NCBI GenBank assembly: GCA_026168455.1 | Contig: CM047429.1 | Coordinates: 54,815,027-54,879,026 of the forward strand | DNA: 64,000 nucleotides | Direction of reading: 5' to 3' | From: Theocolax elegans | Taxonomy: Eukaryota > Arthropoda > Insecta > Hymenoptera > Cerocephalidae | Shown: positions 1 through 14,700 of the stretch, piece after piece | How positions within the stretch are numbered: position 1 is the stretch's first letter | Layout of the letters: each line of letters opens with the position of its first letter | Made by a program: the position numbers and the translations under genes | The notes under the pieces: generated by a model | The model's input: only the letters and a program-made list of their open reading frames with translations | What the model was told of the DNA's origin: nothing | The model's database searches: none

Positions 1-2637
1 TCATACATGTGTGTATATAATATACGCTTATACACGTGTATACGCGTACTATAATAAAATCGAACGAATTTGAAATTAAAGCATTTCATATATAATAATA
101 ATTAAATACGTCTATTTATGCGTTAATTAAAGCTCTCTTATATACAAACCAACGTGAAATTTGGCCGTTAGAGTGTGGAAATACTGAATAACCGACAGCT
201 ACCTACCAACGCGGTGTAAAACAGCACCACACCGGAGGACGAAATATCTCCCCCCTCCCCTCCCCCTCCCCCTCCTCACCCCACATCCCACCAGCCCCAC
301 TTCTCTTTACGCTACCAAGTTTCGCACATATGTACTGGGTAGAATATCACACGTATACACATACGATACATACCATATGTGTGTGTTGCGACTATATAAT
401 TGCAGCACTCGGCATTATTTACAGTTGCATCAGTAGGAAGAATTTGGGGTGATGATTAGTTGTATTTTGTAAAATATTAAATTACTCTGATATTACTCTT
501 CTATTGTAACGAAATGTTAAAATGAAAATTGTAGTTACGTTATTGTAACAAAAATCTGAAAAAATGCAATTAGTTAGCATTGAATACATACAAAGTGTTG
601 GTTTTTATATATATATTTGGGGAATTGGAATAAATAAAAGACGAGAATATTTAATAACAAACTTAGACAGTTTAATATAATGTCACGAGAAAGGAATAGG
701 TCTTTACTGTACGAGAAGCGGTTCGAAACTAAAACTAAAAACGATGCCTAAAACTAAAAAAGCATCCAAATTACTACGCGTTATACTCATACTGCACGCA
801 TATGGACAATAAGGTAGTTATAAAAATGGTCAGTTAGACCGTCCGTCGAGTACGCCGATGCACTCACAGGCAGTGCCATAAAACCCTTCTTTTTGTCACC
901 TTTACCGAGACAAACATTCAAGCTATAGTCGAGAGTGACTTTTGAAAAACGACATTTTATTCACATTATTTTACATGTATTTTTCAACACAAAGAAATTG
1001 ATAATGCTTTTTTTTTATAGAACAATACATTTTTCTCAATTGAATGCAAATATTAACAATGTTTTTGTTAATATTTAATAATAAACAAGTGTTTTGCAAA
1101 TACGTGAAAATTATATTGACGTTTGTGATTCAAATCCTAACAAAATGCATTAGTTATTGAAAACAAATAAAAGAACGCGATTGGACATTTTTTATTTAAA
1201 TAATAAAACCCAAAAAAATATATATAGGTATATCGTGTTTTTGTACGACATGCAAGCTAAGAGGCATCGAACATCGTGAGTTGTGTTTTAATTTAATTTA
1301 CATATTACATCGATATTTACTCAGAAAATTAAGATTTATCGGTTGATGGAATAGGTGTATCGGTGTCGATATAGTAACGACTATTTGCACGCATCTTAAA
1401 AATCAATTACATTCGGTTGAATTGATAATCCGTATAGCGATTAATGGCGTACTAATGTTCTTTAAGGGCGCAATGTGGGTCTCGTCGATGACGCCTCGGG
1501 TATATCAGTTGTGTAGTTCTCTAGTGATTAACGCCACTTTGACAATACTCGATACAAACGCAGCTGAGGTTCATACCGATGTGCACGTGCATATACGTGT
1601 GTATAACGTCTAGTAAAGCCTCTATGAATCCGTACTCGCGACGCCGGCGTCATATAAACGCGCGCTCGCCCGTGTGTGTGTGTGTGTGTGTGTTACACAT
1701 ATATCTCTACGTGTATATAATATATAATATTACACGACGTCTCGTAGCACTCGGTTATATAGAAATTGCTTAATATGGTTTTGGGTGATGATGTGTATCG
1801 AGTATCCATCAACTTGCTCGCGTATGCCCCGTAATTCCGATCGCGGCGATGTTAATGCTCACGACCGCGATACTGTTTACCTATCGCATCCAAGCTAATG
1901 ACCGTGATTATGGTGGTTATGATTGACCACAAACTAAAGAATTTACATTCGTTTATAATTGATTAATCCATTCGTATTTATAAAGTTCCTCAATTTCCTT
2001 ATATATTATACATGTATCTTGTCTTTCGTAAATAATTCTTTTAATAATTAAACGTCTTTTCGTGGGATAATCAGTTGGTATATGGAAATATCAAATATTT
2101 TGATATTTAATCGTCGAGGTCAGTAATTGCATAAAATGTCTTTTTTTGTTTGTTTTCCGATTTCTACGCGACAATTCCGAGGGAGAGACGGAGATAGACA
2201 AAGCCATTTTACATTTCAACTACTTGGCTTTTTATTATGTCCTAAAACATCGGCCATTGAAATCATTGAAAATAAATGGTAATCCTGCACATACAAGTAA
2301 AACGTGCCTTGCTTGTAAAGTTTACTGCGCAAAATATTACCAAGTTAATTAACAATACGGTCACTATAAATTGATAATGGCGCTTTTTATTTTATTTATT
2401 ACCTTTAAGAGATATGTTACGGGCTGGTTAAATAAATTCTATTGGTTACCGTATACCAGTTACTCAAAATGTATACCAATTCCGTTGCAATTGCCCTTAT
2501 GCTAATTTAATTTTTAATTGCGAGGGAACAATTATCAAAATATTTTAAATTTTAAATAATTCAATAATTTATTTATACGCCGTCGTAATATGGATTATGG
2601 GTTTAAATAAAAATAATCGTTTTATTTTCTGTTACAG
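1..2637. other. 5' flank or intron of the cadherin gene, no gene recognised
   Basis: I see no supportable coding exon here. The stretch holds a C-rich tract at 250-282, a (GT)n run near 1673-1692 and otherwise AT-rich sequence. A short open frame at 2135-2274 ends on a possible donor, but its splice phase does not fit the first cadherin exon at 2638. The cadherin signal-peptide exon was not found, so it is either missed here or lies upstream. Confidence 0.5.
250..282 (-). other. C-rich tract, potential G-quadruplex on the minus strand
   Basis: Runs of four to six C separated by single T residues (250-255, 257-260, 262-266, 268-272) give four G runs of at least four on the minus strand with one-base loops. 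This is the strongest quadruplex-type pattern in an otherwise AT-rich window. Its function is unknown. Confidence 0.6.
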
Positions 2638-2714
2638 CTGAAACGACAAAATTGAGGCACTCCAGGCATTTAGATCAACGCAGATCTCCATTTCGATCAG
2701 ATGGAGAGTTTTTG
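2638..2714 (+). CDS. CadN2: Cadherin exon 1 in window (25 codons, unassigned region)
   Basis: Acceptor AG at 2636-2637 and donor GTAAGG after 2714. Only one frame is open; it needs one base from an upstream exon and ends in phase 0, fitting the next exon exactly. It encodes a basic stretch with many Arg and His and no cadherin motif, so it may be a linker or N-terminal region ahead of the first repeat. It is the least certain exon of the set. Confidence 0.5.
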
Positions 2715-5700
2715 GTAAGGTTTATACCTCTATATTCCCAATTTAATACGCTTTCGTTTAAAATATTTAATGCAGTCAAGAAATTCCTAATACAAACGCT
2801 TCTGAATTATTCTCGCGTGAACGCCGGTACATTATGAAAGACACAGAATCCCTTTTAGAATTCTTCGCGCGACATAAATAATGCAATCAAATTCACGAAC
2901 ATGTTAAGATTTACATGTTACGTCATTTAAAAGAAGAAGAAAGTGTTAACAATATTTAATGCGATATATTAAATTATACGAATACAACAACATCGTTATA
3001 ATTTTTTTTTTAGCTACAACAAGAGGAAAACCATAATCACAAGCCTGTCTTTTCTAACTGCTCGCGTTATGCGCCAGTCGTGAAGGAAGAAGAGATCGTA
3101 GGCACTGTGGTCATTCAAGTACACGTCGAGGATCGGGATCCACCTGACGAAGGAGGTAACGAAGCAGCTCTTTTACTTCATTGTTACGTGCTTGTCGTTG
3201 TTGTTGCAGCTAACCTTCCCGCAGGGCTTGATTTTACAACTACCTTGATGCACGATTTTCTTCTTTTTTTTTCTACTTTTTTACTTTTTTACTTTTTCTT
3301 TTGTGGGTTGCGAAAAATAAAGGAAACACTTTCTGGGAGTCTTCAATACTTTGATGGACATGCGGTTAAAGTTTGTTATTGACGGAACTTTTTGCTTCGA
3401 GGAAATGTTGTTTTGATATTCGAAAATACAATTACATATAAATATATCTTCAAAGCAAACGTACAATCAGTAATATTAAATCTAACGGTATATATGTGTT
3501 TCATATCTTTAAGCAAGTTATAGCGTACCGTAATTATAATTAATCTGGAAATATGCTTCAAAACGAGTATGATATACCTTATATAACAATGGAAATACGT
3601 TTAGAATATAAAAAAATCATTAATTATTATTCTATTGTTTCTTACTGTTCTTAAAATTGTATTAAACGATTTATTAACCTAGTAAGATCCTTGAAAAGAA
3701 AATTAATTTACTTTAAGAAGAAAAATATTTCTCGAATCAAACGACGTTTTCTCGCATTTAATAAAGTTTTCTTAGTTTTCAGTGTATTTGTTTCAAATAC
3801 TTTCATTTTTTCTACTCTGATAAAATTATTATAATGATTCATAGAGCATCGTGTTAAAAAAAAGTGGGTTAAAACTAAAGAATGTATAAAGTATCTAAAT
3901 TACCAAAAAAGTAAAAAACTTTGTAATATTCAATTTATTTGTAAAATAAATCTCCTTTGTTATAATTACAATTACTCAAGTATCATTTGTATTTGCTGGT
4001 CAAGAAATTATTCTGATTATAGGTGGTACAAATTGTTTAAGGAGAGGTCAAGGACCTTGTATTATAAGTTTTACCTCAACTTACAACAGTACTTTTCAAT
4101 ACTATAGTGTGAAAGTATTCGTTTTCAAACGAGTGAGAATTTTAACACTCGAGTGAAGCGTGGTATTTTACACAAGTGTTTTGAACAATATTTTTTAAAT
4201 GCGACTTTTAAAAACCGAGCAGTGTCTAAAATCGCATTTTAGAGAAAAGCTTATATTTTTAAAAAATTATGTACATGCTTTAAGATTGTGATAAATATTG
4301 ATAAATATATGATTTATTTTTCAAAATTAGTCATTTCTGTTATCAAGGGGAGAGCAAAGTATTGACACTCCACCCCCTTTTGCATACTGAACGTCTTTTG
4401 TATTTCAAATGCTTTAAATTAATTATGACACCAATTGATATTTACCTAGCCGAAAACGATAAACAATAATAATAATATTAATTATAATAATGATAGCATA
4501 ATGGGTGACCTGTTTGTTGTTGCAAAGGTTAGATTCATATGAAATAATTATAAGTGAGATCTATATTATGTTAAAAAAAGGTTTCCAAATTTTTAAATTC
4601 TTAAAGAAATAAATTACAAAATCGACACAATCTTGAATTGAAAATACTCTTTGTATTGAACTTTACGCCGCTCTGCTATTTATTTTTTGGAATAGACATT
4701 TTTGCAAAATTTTAAATTTGATATTCTTTAAAACTGTACATCGTTAATATTAATTGATGTATTTTTCCGATATCAAGATGTAGAAAATTAATAAATACGC
4801 TATATTTATGTTTTGAATTATAATATAATAACAATCGTTTTATAGTTAACAGAAAGTATGATACAGCTGCGTTACTCTTGTAAAAGTGAAAAACTCAAGC
4901 TCCTATATAATACTACCATGTTAACTTTCAAAGCACACAAGCTAAGAGTTTCGGATTAAAGAGATTTTCTGGGATTTGAGGAGTTAAGGAAGTTCCAACC
5001 AACTTTAAAATTTTATCTTTAATAACTTGAATGCTTATAAACATGTATTAAAATCCGGTTATTTATTGACACGTACAATCTTTTTTTTATATCATCTTCG
5101 AAATTTAAAAATGAAGTTTTCTGTTACATCTTGTAATATTACAATACGTCGTACACTTTCAAAATGATAGAAACCGTATATATTTTTCTTTCGGTTTAAC
5201 TTGTATCTCAAATATCAATCGACGAATCCAAAGCGAATGGGACTTGAGTTACTTATAATTACAGTTTGTTCGCGGTTCAAAAGGACCGCGACGCAATCAG
5301 GTAGTCCTTATATATATACGATACGTACTGTCATTGGCTATTAGTTCGAAAAGTTCGCGATCAGTCTGCGGTCTTTTTGACAGATCTTTTCAATCATTTT
5401 CACATTTATAATTTGTCTCAGAGATTTTTCTCACTTTAATTATATTATTGCAATGTAATAATGATTGATTGAATAATTGCTTAACGACTGAAAATTGAAT
5501 TTTATAATAGAATTTCGTTATGAAATATTGACGCGATTAAAGATTGTCAGCCTAATTAATAATTTTTTTATATATAATTACTTTATTATTCGTTGTTCGG
5601 TTTGAGTAGATAAAAATTTGATTTAACAAGTGATAATAACGAACATTTTTTCTAAATCTAATAATTTCTAGATTGCGCAATACTAAAGTTTATATATTAT

Positions 5701-8700
5701 AATACATACGCGCAAATCTCTCATTTTACTGAATGAAATTAGACTTACGTTGAATTTCAATGAAACTTAAATTTCAATCTCTCGACTTACTGCAGTTAGC
5801 ATCATTTTGTGCCTTTTGCCTTCCTGAACAGTTTCTGCTTAGTATTTTCATATTACGCACTAAAACAAGTACTTACAAACAATATATAAACTAAGTGCAA
5901 AATAAGAATGAAAATACAGTCATTTAATGAGTTTTAGAAAAATGTAAATGATAATTAAGCAAAAGTTATTATTTTTTTAAATCGAAAGATTTTCTATTGA
6001 TCTTGCGAGTAAGCATAATTGTTAAACACTGATGAAACGTAATTGCTCTTGCGGTGATTACACGAAAGATAAACATTTGTTTTCTATTCCAATAATTCTC
6101 TTGAATTTTGATTCTGGTGAAAGCCTTTGTTTATGCAAGTAAACATTCTCGTTCAATTTGAAAATAATAACTTTGTGAATCTCCACGATAGAAATATTAA
6201 TTCGGTACTCAATTCAAAATCGTGAATAACAATCTGCTTTTGTAGGATAACCAGACTTACTTTCTCATCTGTGAAATAGCATTGATCTCTTAGAAAACTA
6301 TAGTAGATTTAAAAGTTTCGTAACATTTCATTCCTCTTTTCAATCTACTTAATTATAATAGTTTTAATATCATTTTCTATATAAATGATAGTATTCTCTT
6401 TCATATGATATTACGCGCGTGTAGCGAAAAAAAACACAACAAACATTAAAAAAGTAATTTTAATTTTTTTTAACAAAACGGATATTTATTCTAATTATCT
6501 ACAGTGCGTAGGAAATAATGATATAAGGGGAAAATATTTCATTATGATTATAGCAATTTTTTATTTATTGAAAGAATACCCTCTGATAACTGCGATATTG
6601 CCGTCTTTACATTAGCTTCCGTGTGACGTGCGACGTGTGACATGTGACGCTGGGGAAGAGAAAATATTGTACACGACATAACTTAATATTATGTATCTAT
6701 GACCTTAAATGTAGATGCACAACAAAAAAATATATTTTGATAATAATGGAATTGCGATATATATATATACCTAATTAATGACCTTTTCGTTGAATTTGTG
6801 TAGATCTTTAAGACTGCTAGCTGCAACACAACGAACAATCGGAAATTAACAATCTGTGCTATACATCACATAGTCGAAACTCTATACGAAAAAATTAATC
6901 TATACATTTTTTAACTTTTTATTTCAAAGGGACGATCACGTATAGTTTCGTCACGGCCAGTGGAGAGAAACTCAAGTTCGAGATAAACAACCGTACTGGG
7001 TTGATAACGACGACACATGTGCTTGATAGAGACGAGCCTGCCCGCGAGAAGGAGATCTACTTGACCGTACTCGCGACGGACAATGGAAAGCCTCAGCTGG
7101 ACGACGTTTGTACCTTCAAAGTCACTATCGAGGACATCAACGACAACGCACCCGTTTTCGATAAAATCGTAAGTGTCGTCGCGGTCTTGTACAATCATAT
7201 ATACCTACATATATCCAAACCTCACCCATCGTCTTCTTCTTCTTCTTCCTTTTTTTTATAGAAAAATACTTTACCTTTATTTGATCATCTTATCGTAATA
7301 TTCCATCTGTATTTTCAGAATACACCTCTTATTTTCTGTCGTGTCATGTAAGAAACATCTTATCCATACAACGTCCGGTTTTTTTTTCAGTGAATCATAT
7401 CATATAATAATCGATTGAAACGCATCGATGCATCCAAATGTCTGTCGGGATTATCTTTCTTTATGGCTTCAACTATATCTTCGTGTTTTATTCTAAATTT
7501 AACGGATCTGACCCTCTTTACAAATTATTTAGTGTTTAAAATTTTTAAATTATAGATGTGATCGTGTCGATACGTATTTTAAAATATTTATGTGCTATCT
7601 GCATTTACTCATCGTATTGGTAATAAATATAAAATTTGCATCTTTGCAAAATACATGTATTTTTTATTTTGATTAAACTTTATTAACTTATTTAAAACAT
7701 TAAATAAATAATATTATTTACATATGCCATTTAATCAATTTTTATTTTGAATAAATCATTGATTATAGCATCATTCAACACAATTTTTTTCATACACATT
7801 ATTATAATTATCATTTTATTATTCTCATCACTTTTTTATTGTGACATACAAGTCATACTTAAGTATTTACAGTTCACAGGAGGTAATCAAATAAATATAT
7901 ATTTGTTAAATAATTTAAATCTAATAATAGTTTTCTTTGTTGAATCATACACATATTACCATAAAAAATACATTTGACACGTGCAACAAAAGTAAAACAG
8001 CTGTTTAATTATTAAAAAAAGTGGTAAATTTTAAGGAGTCTGGTATGTGAAAGATTATATTTAATATTATGTTTTAATGTTTTTATATATTTATTTAATA
8101 AAATATCACCTTGAAATTTAACCTTCAGCATATATACATGAATATCTTTCAAAAACTTTGGTGTAACCTTACATCCATTCTTCATACGAATATCAAGAAA
8201 TATCGATATTGCGTATTATCCATCAATTTGCTTATTTTATCTTATAACTTTTCTAAACAAATATATGTTCATTTTACAATTTACTAAATGGAGAATTATA
8301 TTATAGTATTTAAACGTGAGCGTTTGAAGCGTCTGTATAAAATGTTCAATAAAATTATCTTTAATAAATAATAGAATATTATGATATTATCAATTAGTTA
8401 TTGATTATCAATAACTAATATTATAGAACACATTTGTTTGTTACGAACATATCAGTATATATAAAATTCCATTAGAAAATTTTTAGGTATATAAATATAA
8501 CACCATTTTTGTATGTATGTATGTATGTATATATATATACATCTATCGAATCCCGAAGAAATTAATTGATGGAAAAGTTGAGTAACGAAATCAAACGCAG
8601 CACGTTGAATAAAAACTGAAAAAGGCAAATAGCCGAGGAAAAAATATAAAAAAAGAGAATTTTGTACGATGCTCATGTCCTCGTTTTTCTATGTATATAT

Positions 8701-11700
8701 ATATATATATATAACAAGTTTGGCCTGTAAAGAGAGGATGACACTAACATGTACTTTTGCTTCGATTTTCTTGCCTTCGATTATAGGACTTCTGGGGACC
8801 CGGGTTGAAGGTTGGTTTTCGAATTTTCTGTGTGCACACATATGTACATATATAATATTACACATACACAAAAACGCACGCGCATTTTTTATAAAAAAAA
8901 ATATATATACACATTCACGTAACTGTATGTATACATATACGTGAGCTGAATATCGCTGCACATATATGTGTACATATGAGTGATGATTTGATCTTTATAT
9001 TTTTGTCTTGATATGTGTTGTGTGTTGCATATACGTTTATATATGGAGCATTCCACGTCAAGTGCCCCGATCAAAATTTTAAAATGCACCACATTTTAGG
9101 TGCACACTTGAAATGTTTTTCAGAAAACAGAAAAGAATTTTTAGTTACTGCTGGAATCTATTTGTTCAAAAGTTATTCTAACCTCAAAAATGAATTTGTT
9201 CAAGTTTCTTTTAACACCATCTATGTTTATCGCTATTTAACTCAAAATCTATCTGCTTTTACTATATAGCATTACATATGATGTTGGTTGTTAATTGTAT
9301 CTAGAATTTATCCTTCTTCAAAAGTCTAAAAATAAGCTTGAACCAACACTTTTTAAATCGTCTTTTTTTAGAAATTCACATGGGAATTAGCATGTTAATT
9401 TATTGTCTGTTATCAAGATGTAAATAGACAAATATTAAAAGTTATTTCTCTACACTATAAAGTTCGAATTTTTGGAACAAATATGTAAAAACTGAAGAGT
9501 GCATTACTTTCGAATAATAACCATTCTATTTCTCTTGTTCTAAATAATAAAAATACATTTCTAATTTTAAAATTCGAAACAATGCACACATTTTGAATGA
9601 GCATTCGACAATCGGACCCCACCCCATTTAGATGCACACTTGAAATGTTTTTGAGAAAACTGAAAAAAATTTTTAGTTACTAGAATCTATTTGTTCAAGT
9701 TTTTTTAAACACCATCTGTGTTTATCGCTATTTAACTCAAAATCGTATCTACTTTTACTAAATAGCATGACATGTAACGTTGGTTGTTAATTGTATCTAG
9801 AATTTATCCTTCTGGATTAGAATTTCTAATCTCAAGGTCAATGTCTCATAAACTATATGTCAATATTGAATACGAAAAAAATGTAACTTCGCCAAAATTG
9901 GGAATTCAATGGGAATTAGCAGTTAAATTTTGAAAAATTTTCGTGTTTTTTTAAATTATCATAAATTTTTGCAAAAATGTGGGCCATTTATAAGCTGTAA
10001 ACCGTGTAAAAGATATTGCTTCTAACTTTTTTAGAATTGTGAATAAAAAATCAAGTGTGGCGAAGTTACAATTTTTTCAAGTTGAATATTGACATGTTAT
10101 TTATGTAACATTGACCTTGAGATTAGAAATTCTAACCTAGAAGAATAAATTCTAGACATAATTAGGAACGAATGTTACATATAATGTTCTATAGTAAAAG
10201 TTGATAGATTTTGAGTTAAATAGCGGTAAACCCAGATGGTGTCAAAAAAACTTGAAAAAACTCACTTTTTGAGATTAAAATAACTTTTGAACAAATAAAT
10301 TTCAGCAATTAAAAATTTTTCTGTTTTCTAAAAAACATTTGCAGTGTGTATCAAAAATTTGGTGCATTTTAATATTTTGATCGGACCACTTGACATGGTA
10401 TACCCCATATGCTTCGTCTTACTTTTATGCTCCCATTCGATGTCTGCTTTCTCTTGTTTTCTTTATCATTTACACATACATATACTTTTACTTTCTCACA
10501 CCTAATGTAAATGACGGACACTGTCGACGAATATATAGAAACCGTTAATTGTTTTTATAATACCTTCATAGAAACCTTTGTGACGTAACAATGCACGTTT
10601 TTTGTTGTTATTCTATGTTCTTTGGTGTTACGTTTTTTTTTTATTTATTTCGCTCGTCCATACGCATTTGTTCAATGCTTTTGACCCACTTTATTGGGAA
10701 ATGGAGAAAAAAGTTTTTTCTTTTATTTAAACATCTATAAGGTATACTATTTTGATACTTATCTATAAAGTTACCTTTCTTTTATAAATATCTTAGATGC
10801 GTCTTATGAATTTTGGGATTCATAAATACGAATCATTTGAACAAACATATAAGATGACTGCAGCAGTATGTGAACAGATACCAGTTAATGAACAAAATAT
10901 ATATGCGATTATATTTTCCCCTAATCTTGAAGTTCAAGAAATACTCCTAGTTAGTAATTAATTATTCATAAAAGAAAATATCATGTAACCTGTTCAATGC
11001 CTGGCCTTATTCGTTCATCGATTGGTGAAGTCACCCTATTTACTAATATATTTTTTAAATATTTTTATTCAATTTTAAACAGACGACGTTATTACCTATA
11101 TTTTTACACGCATTTAGTATAATAATTCTGAATAGTACAAGTGTAATATAGGTAATAAATTATTTACGTAAAAATTGATGGTGTATAACCTATAAATTTT
11201 TAATTTGCATGGTACTTACATAATTATCCTTCGTTCCTTGTTCTTCAGAGATTACTATGTAGTACTACTGTTTCCTTCGGCACTCCATGGTTAAATGTCG
11301 CCTATGTTCAGAGAAATCAAAAAGAAACTCACCTCTCCGCTAGCGCTCTGTTGTTTCCGCACTAATCGTCATTACTGTTTTTGGCGCTGTTGAGAACGCA
11401 TCGGTGTTCTCTCGCACATGATGGATTTAGCAAAGGATCGCAAACGCAAACGTGCGGAAGATGAGATGGAAGCAATTGAAGGTGAAATGGCAGAATTGCA
11501 AAAGAGACTGAAACTGCTACAAGATGATTGTAGTAGCAGTGATTCAGGTATTTTTTTTAAATCTTTTTTCTCGTCTTATTCGCCGTGTCTAACCAAGTTC
11601 TCGTAAACGAGAGACAAATAAAAAAAAAAAAAAAAAAAAAAAAATGCCGGTCCAACATTCGTTTAAGCGAATATATGTACTGAGCCTTTACATATATATA

Positions 11701-14700
11701 TATATATGTTAAATCAAACGAGTGCTGATTCATACTCTTAAAGAGGTTATGGCCGGTCGAGCTCGAGTTAACTCGGAGACAAGCACCGAGATATGAAGCT
11801 ACTTATCGCTTCATGAACAAAATTTTCTCTTTCAGAGTCAGAACCTGGAGAAACGGGAAAATTGACAAATGATAAGGAAAATGTCGAAGTAATAAAGGAT
11901 AAGAACTCGAATGAAGATTCTGAAAATAAAATTATCACTGCAAATGAGGATGAAGAAGCGGTAGACGACGACGAATTGTCGCTCTTTTTGGGGCAGCACC
12001 CAAACAAAGGCAAAATAGAAGAGGTTTCTTTTATCAAAGAAGTTGCGGATAGGTTACAAATTTGGCTCAAGGAAGGGCTCCCAAAAGAAGACAAAGAGGA
12101 AATTTTAAAACTTGTTCCGAGGAAATTTAATGGTGGTTCAATGAGTGCCCCAAAACTGAACGAAGAAATTCAATCTAACCTCAAAGAGGAAGCTTTCAGG
12201 AGAGACCGTTATTTTTTCAATTATCAGGAAGCGATTGGGGCTAGTCTTTCCTTAACTGTTTCTTCGTTAAACATGATTTTAAATGACAAAAATGAGGGCA
12301 TCGATCGAGATGTTTTGTTACAAAGTCTATCCGACGCAGTTAAACTTAATGCGGATTTATTTCATTCATGGACTGTGGCAAGGAAAGTATATATAACACC
12401 TGCTTTTGATCGAAAAGTAAAAAAGGCACTAGATAAAATTGAACCAACAGAATTTTTATTCGGAGATAATGTGAAGGAGTTGATTAATAATATCAAAGTG
12501 GTTGAAAAAGTTGGTAAAGATTTAAAATTAACAATTTCAACGAAGAAGCCTCTGGCATCAAAAACGTCGTTAAACTGGAAAGGTTCGTTGGGCAAAAACG
12601 AGGTAAACCGAGCGAACCACAAGCCGAATTATTTCACCTCCAGATCAACGAGTTACAAGAGCAACAAGAGACCGAATCATCATCGCGAATACACGCAGTC
12701 TCAACCACTGCAACGTCAGAGGCGTTAACAAATGAGGTAATAATAGCTGGCCGATTGAAACATTTTATAAGAAATTGGCATGAGTTGACCGATGATAGGT
12801 TTACATTGAGTGTGATTAAGGGCTATGAAATACCTCTAAGAATTACAGTACGTCAAAATTACGCACCGCGATTAAGAGATTTTTCAGAAACTGAAAAAGT
12901 CTGTTTACAATTAGAAATTGATAAGCTAGAAAGAATAGGTGCAATTCAAAATGTAAGTTTTTCAAAGAATCAATTTCTATCGTCGTATTTTTTAGTACCT
13001 AAAACAGATGGTAGTTTTAGGTTTATTTTGAATTTGAAACAATTTAACGAATTTGTACACGTAGACCATTTTAAAATGGAGGATTTGCGAACCGCAATTA
13101 ATATTTTAGAAAAAAATGATTTTATGTGCTGTATAGATTTGAAGGATGCGTACTTGCTTATTCCAGTAATGAAATGTTCTCGCGTATACTTGCGTTTTAT
13201 GTATGAGAATAGGTTATTTGAGTTTACTTGCCTTCCGTTTGGATTGTGTACTTGCCCTTTTGTTTACACTAAAATTATGAAAACAGTTGTTGCATATGTA
13301 AGAAACATTGGTATTCGTATAACTAATTATTTAGACGATTTTTTTATTTTAGGTCGTACAAAAAATGAATGTAGACGAAATTTAAAGTTGGTTATGCAGC
13401 TTTTGTGTAAGCTAGGGTTTATCATTAATTATAAGAAATCTCAGCTTGAACCAAAAAGATCGTGTAAATATTTGGGTTTTATAATTAATTCTGTAAATAT
13501 GACTGTAGCATTAACGGACATAAAAAAACAAAATTTAAAGAAAAATGTAGACAAAATTCTTAAAAATAAGGTTTGTAAATATGATGAGCTGCTAAGTTTA
13601 ATTGGTACAATGGTAGCAGCGTGCCCGGCTGTTAGAGCAGGATGGCTGTATTACAAAGAGCTGGAAAGGTTAAAAAGTTTACAGGGACCAGTAGTTTCAG
13701 TTGATAAAGAGAAAGTTATTTACATGACAGAGTTAGCCTTACAAGATTTATTGTGGTGGAGTAAAAATATTTTGAAATCGGAAAATGTCATACGTAGTTT
13801 GAAATTTGATGAAGAAATTTTTTCGGATGCTTCTTTATCAGGCTGGGGTGCAATTTGCAAACGAGAAAAAACTGGTGGTTTATGGAGTAAACAAGAAAGG
13901 GGTTTTCACATCAATTACTTAGAATTGCTCGCAGCTTTTTTAGCCTTGAAAACGTTCGCAAAAAATTTAAAAAACTGCCAAATTCTTCTAAGAATTGACA
14001 ATATCGTAGCGATCTCCTATATAAATAAAATGGGAGGATCAAGATTTGCGTATTTAAATGACATTACTCGGTCTATGTGGGAATGGTGTCTAGCACGCAA
14101 CTTATGGATTTTCGCGGAATACGTCGCGTCGAAGGAAAATCCAGCTGATAGAGAATCTAGAATAACTAACACAGATACGGAATGGGAATTATCGGAATAC
14201 GCTTTCAAATTGATAGTACATAAATTTGGTATCCCAAAAATAGATCTTTTTGCAACGCGTATTAATAAAAAATGCGAAGTTTTTTGTTCATGGCAGCGAG
14301 ATCCGGAAGCATACGTTATAAATGCGTTTACTTTAGATTGGTCGAAGAAGTTTTGGTATGCTTTCCCGCCTTTTTCATTAATATCGAAAATTTTGAAAAA
14401 AATTCATGATGACCAGGCAACAGGTATTTTGGTGGTACCTGATTGGTGTACACAACCCTGGTATCCGATATTTAATGAAATGCTTATCGATAAACCTATA
14501 TTTTTTAAACCTTCTAACGATTTATTATTATCTCCTTGCAGGTTGAAAAGACATCCACTATGCAATCAGTTAACTTTGATTGCAGGAGTCTTATCAGGGA
14601 GGCGTATCGAAAAAGAGATATAAACGATTCTTCGATAGAGTTAATATTGGCATCTATTTCCGAAGGGACGTACAAACAATATAATTCAGCGTTGAAAAAG

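Noticed and set aside
2135..2274. Possible signal-peptide exon for the cadherin gene
   Set aside because: Its donor would leave two bases, whereas the exon at 2638 needs one; the joined frame would hit a stop at once.
6911..7198. 95-codon minus-strand frame
   Set aside because: Shadow of cadherin exon 3, which has clear family motifs and matching splice phases.
8669..8961. Overlapping frames of about 90 codons on both strands
   Set aside because: Low-complexity TA/CA repeats give long stop-free runs rich in Tyr, Ile and Thr; no family or splice support.
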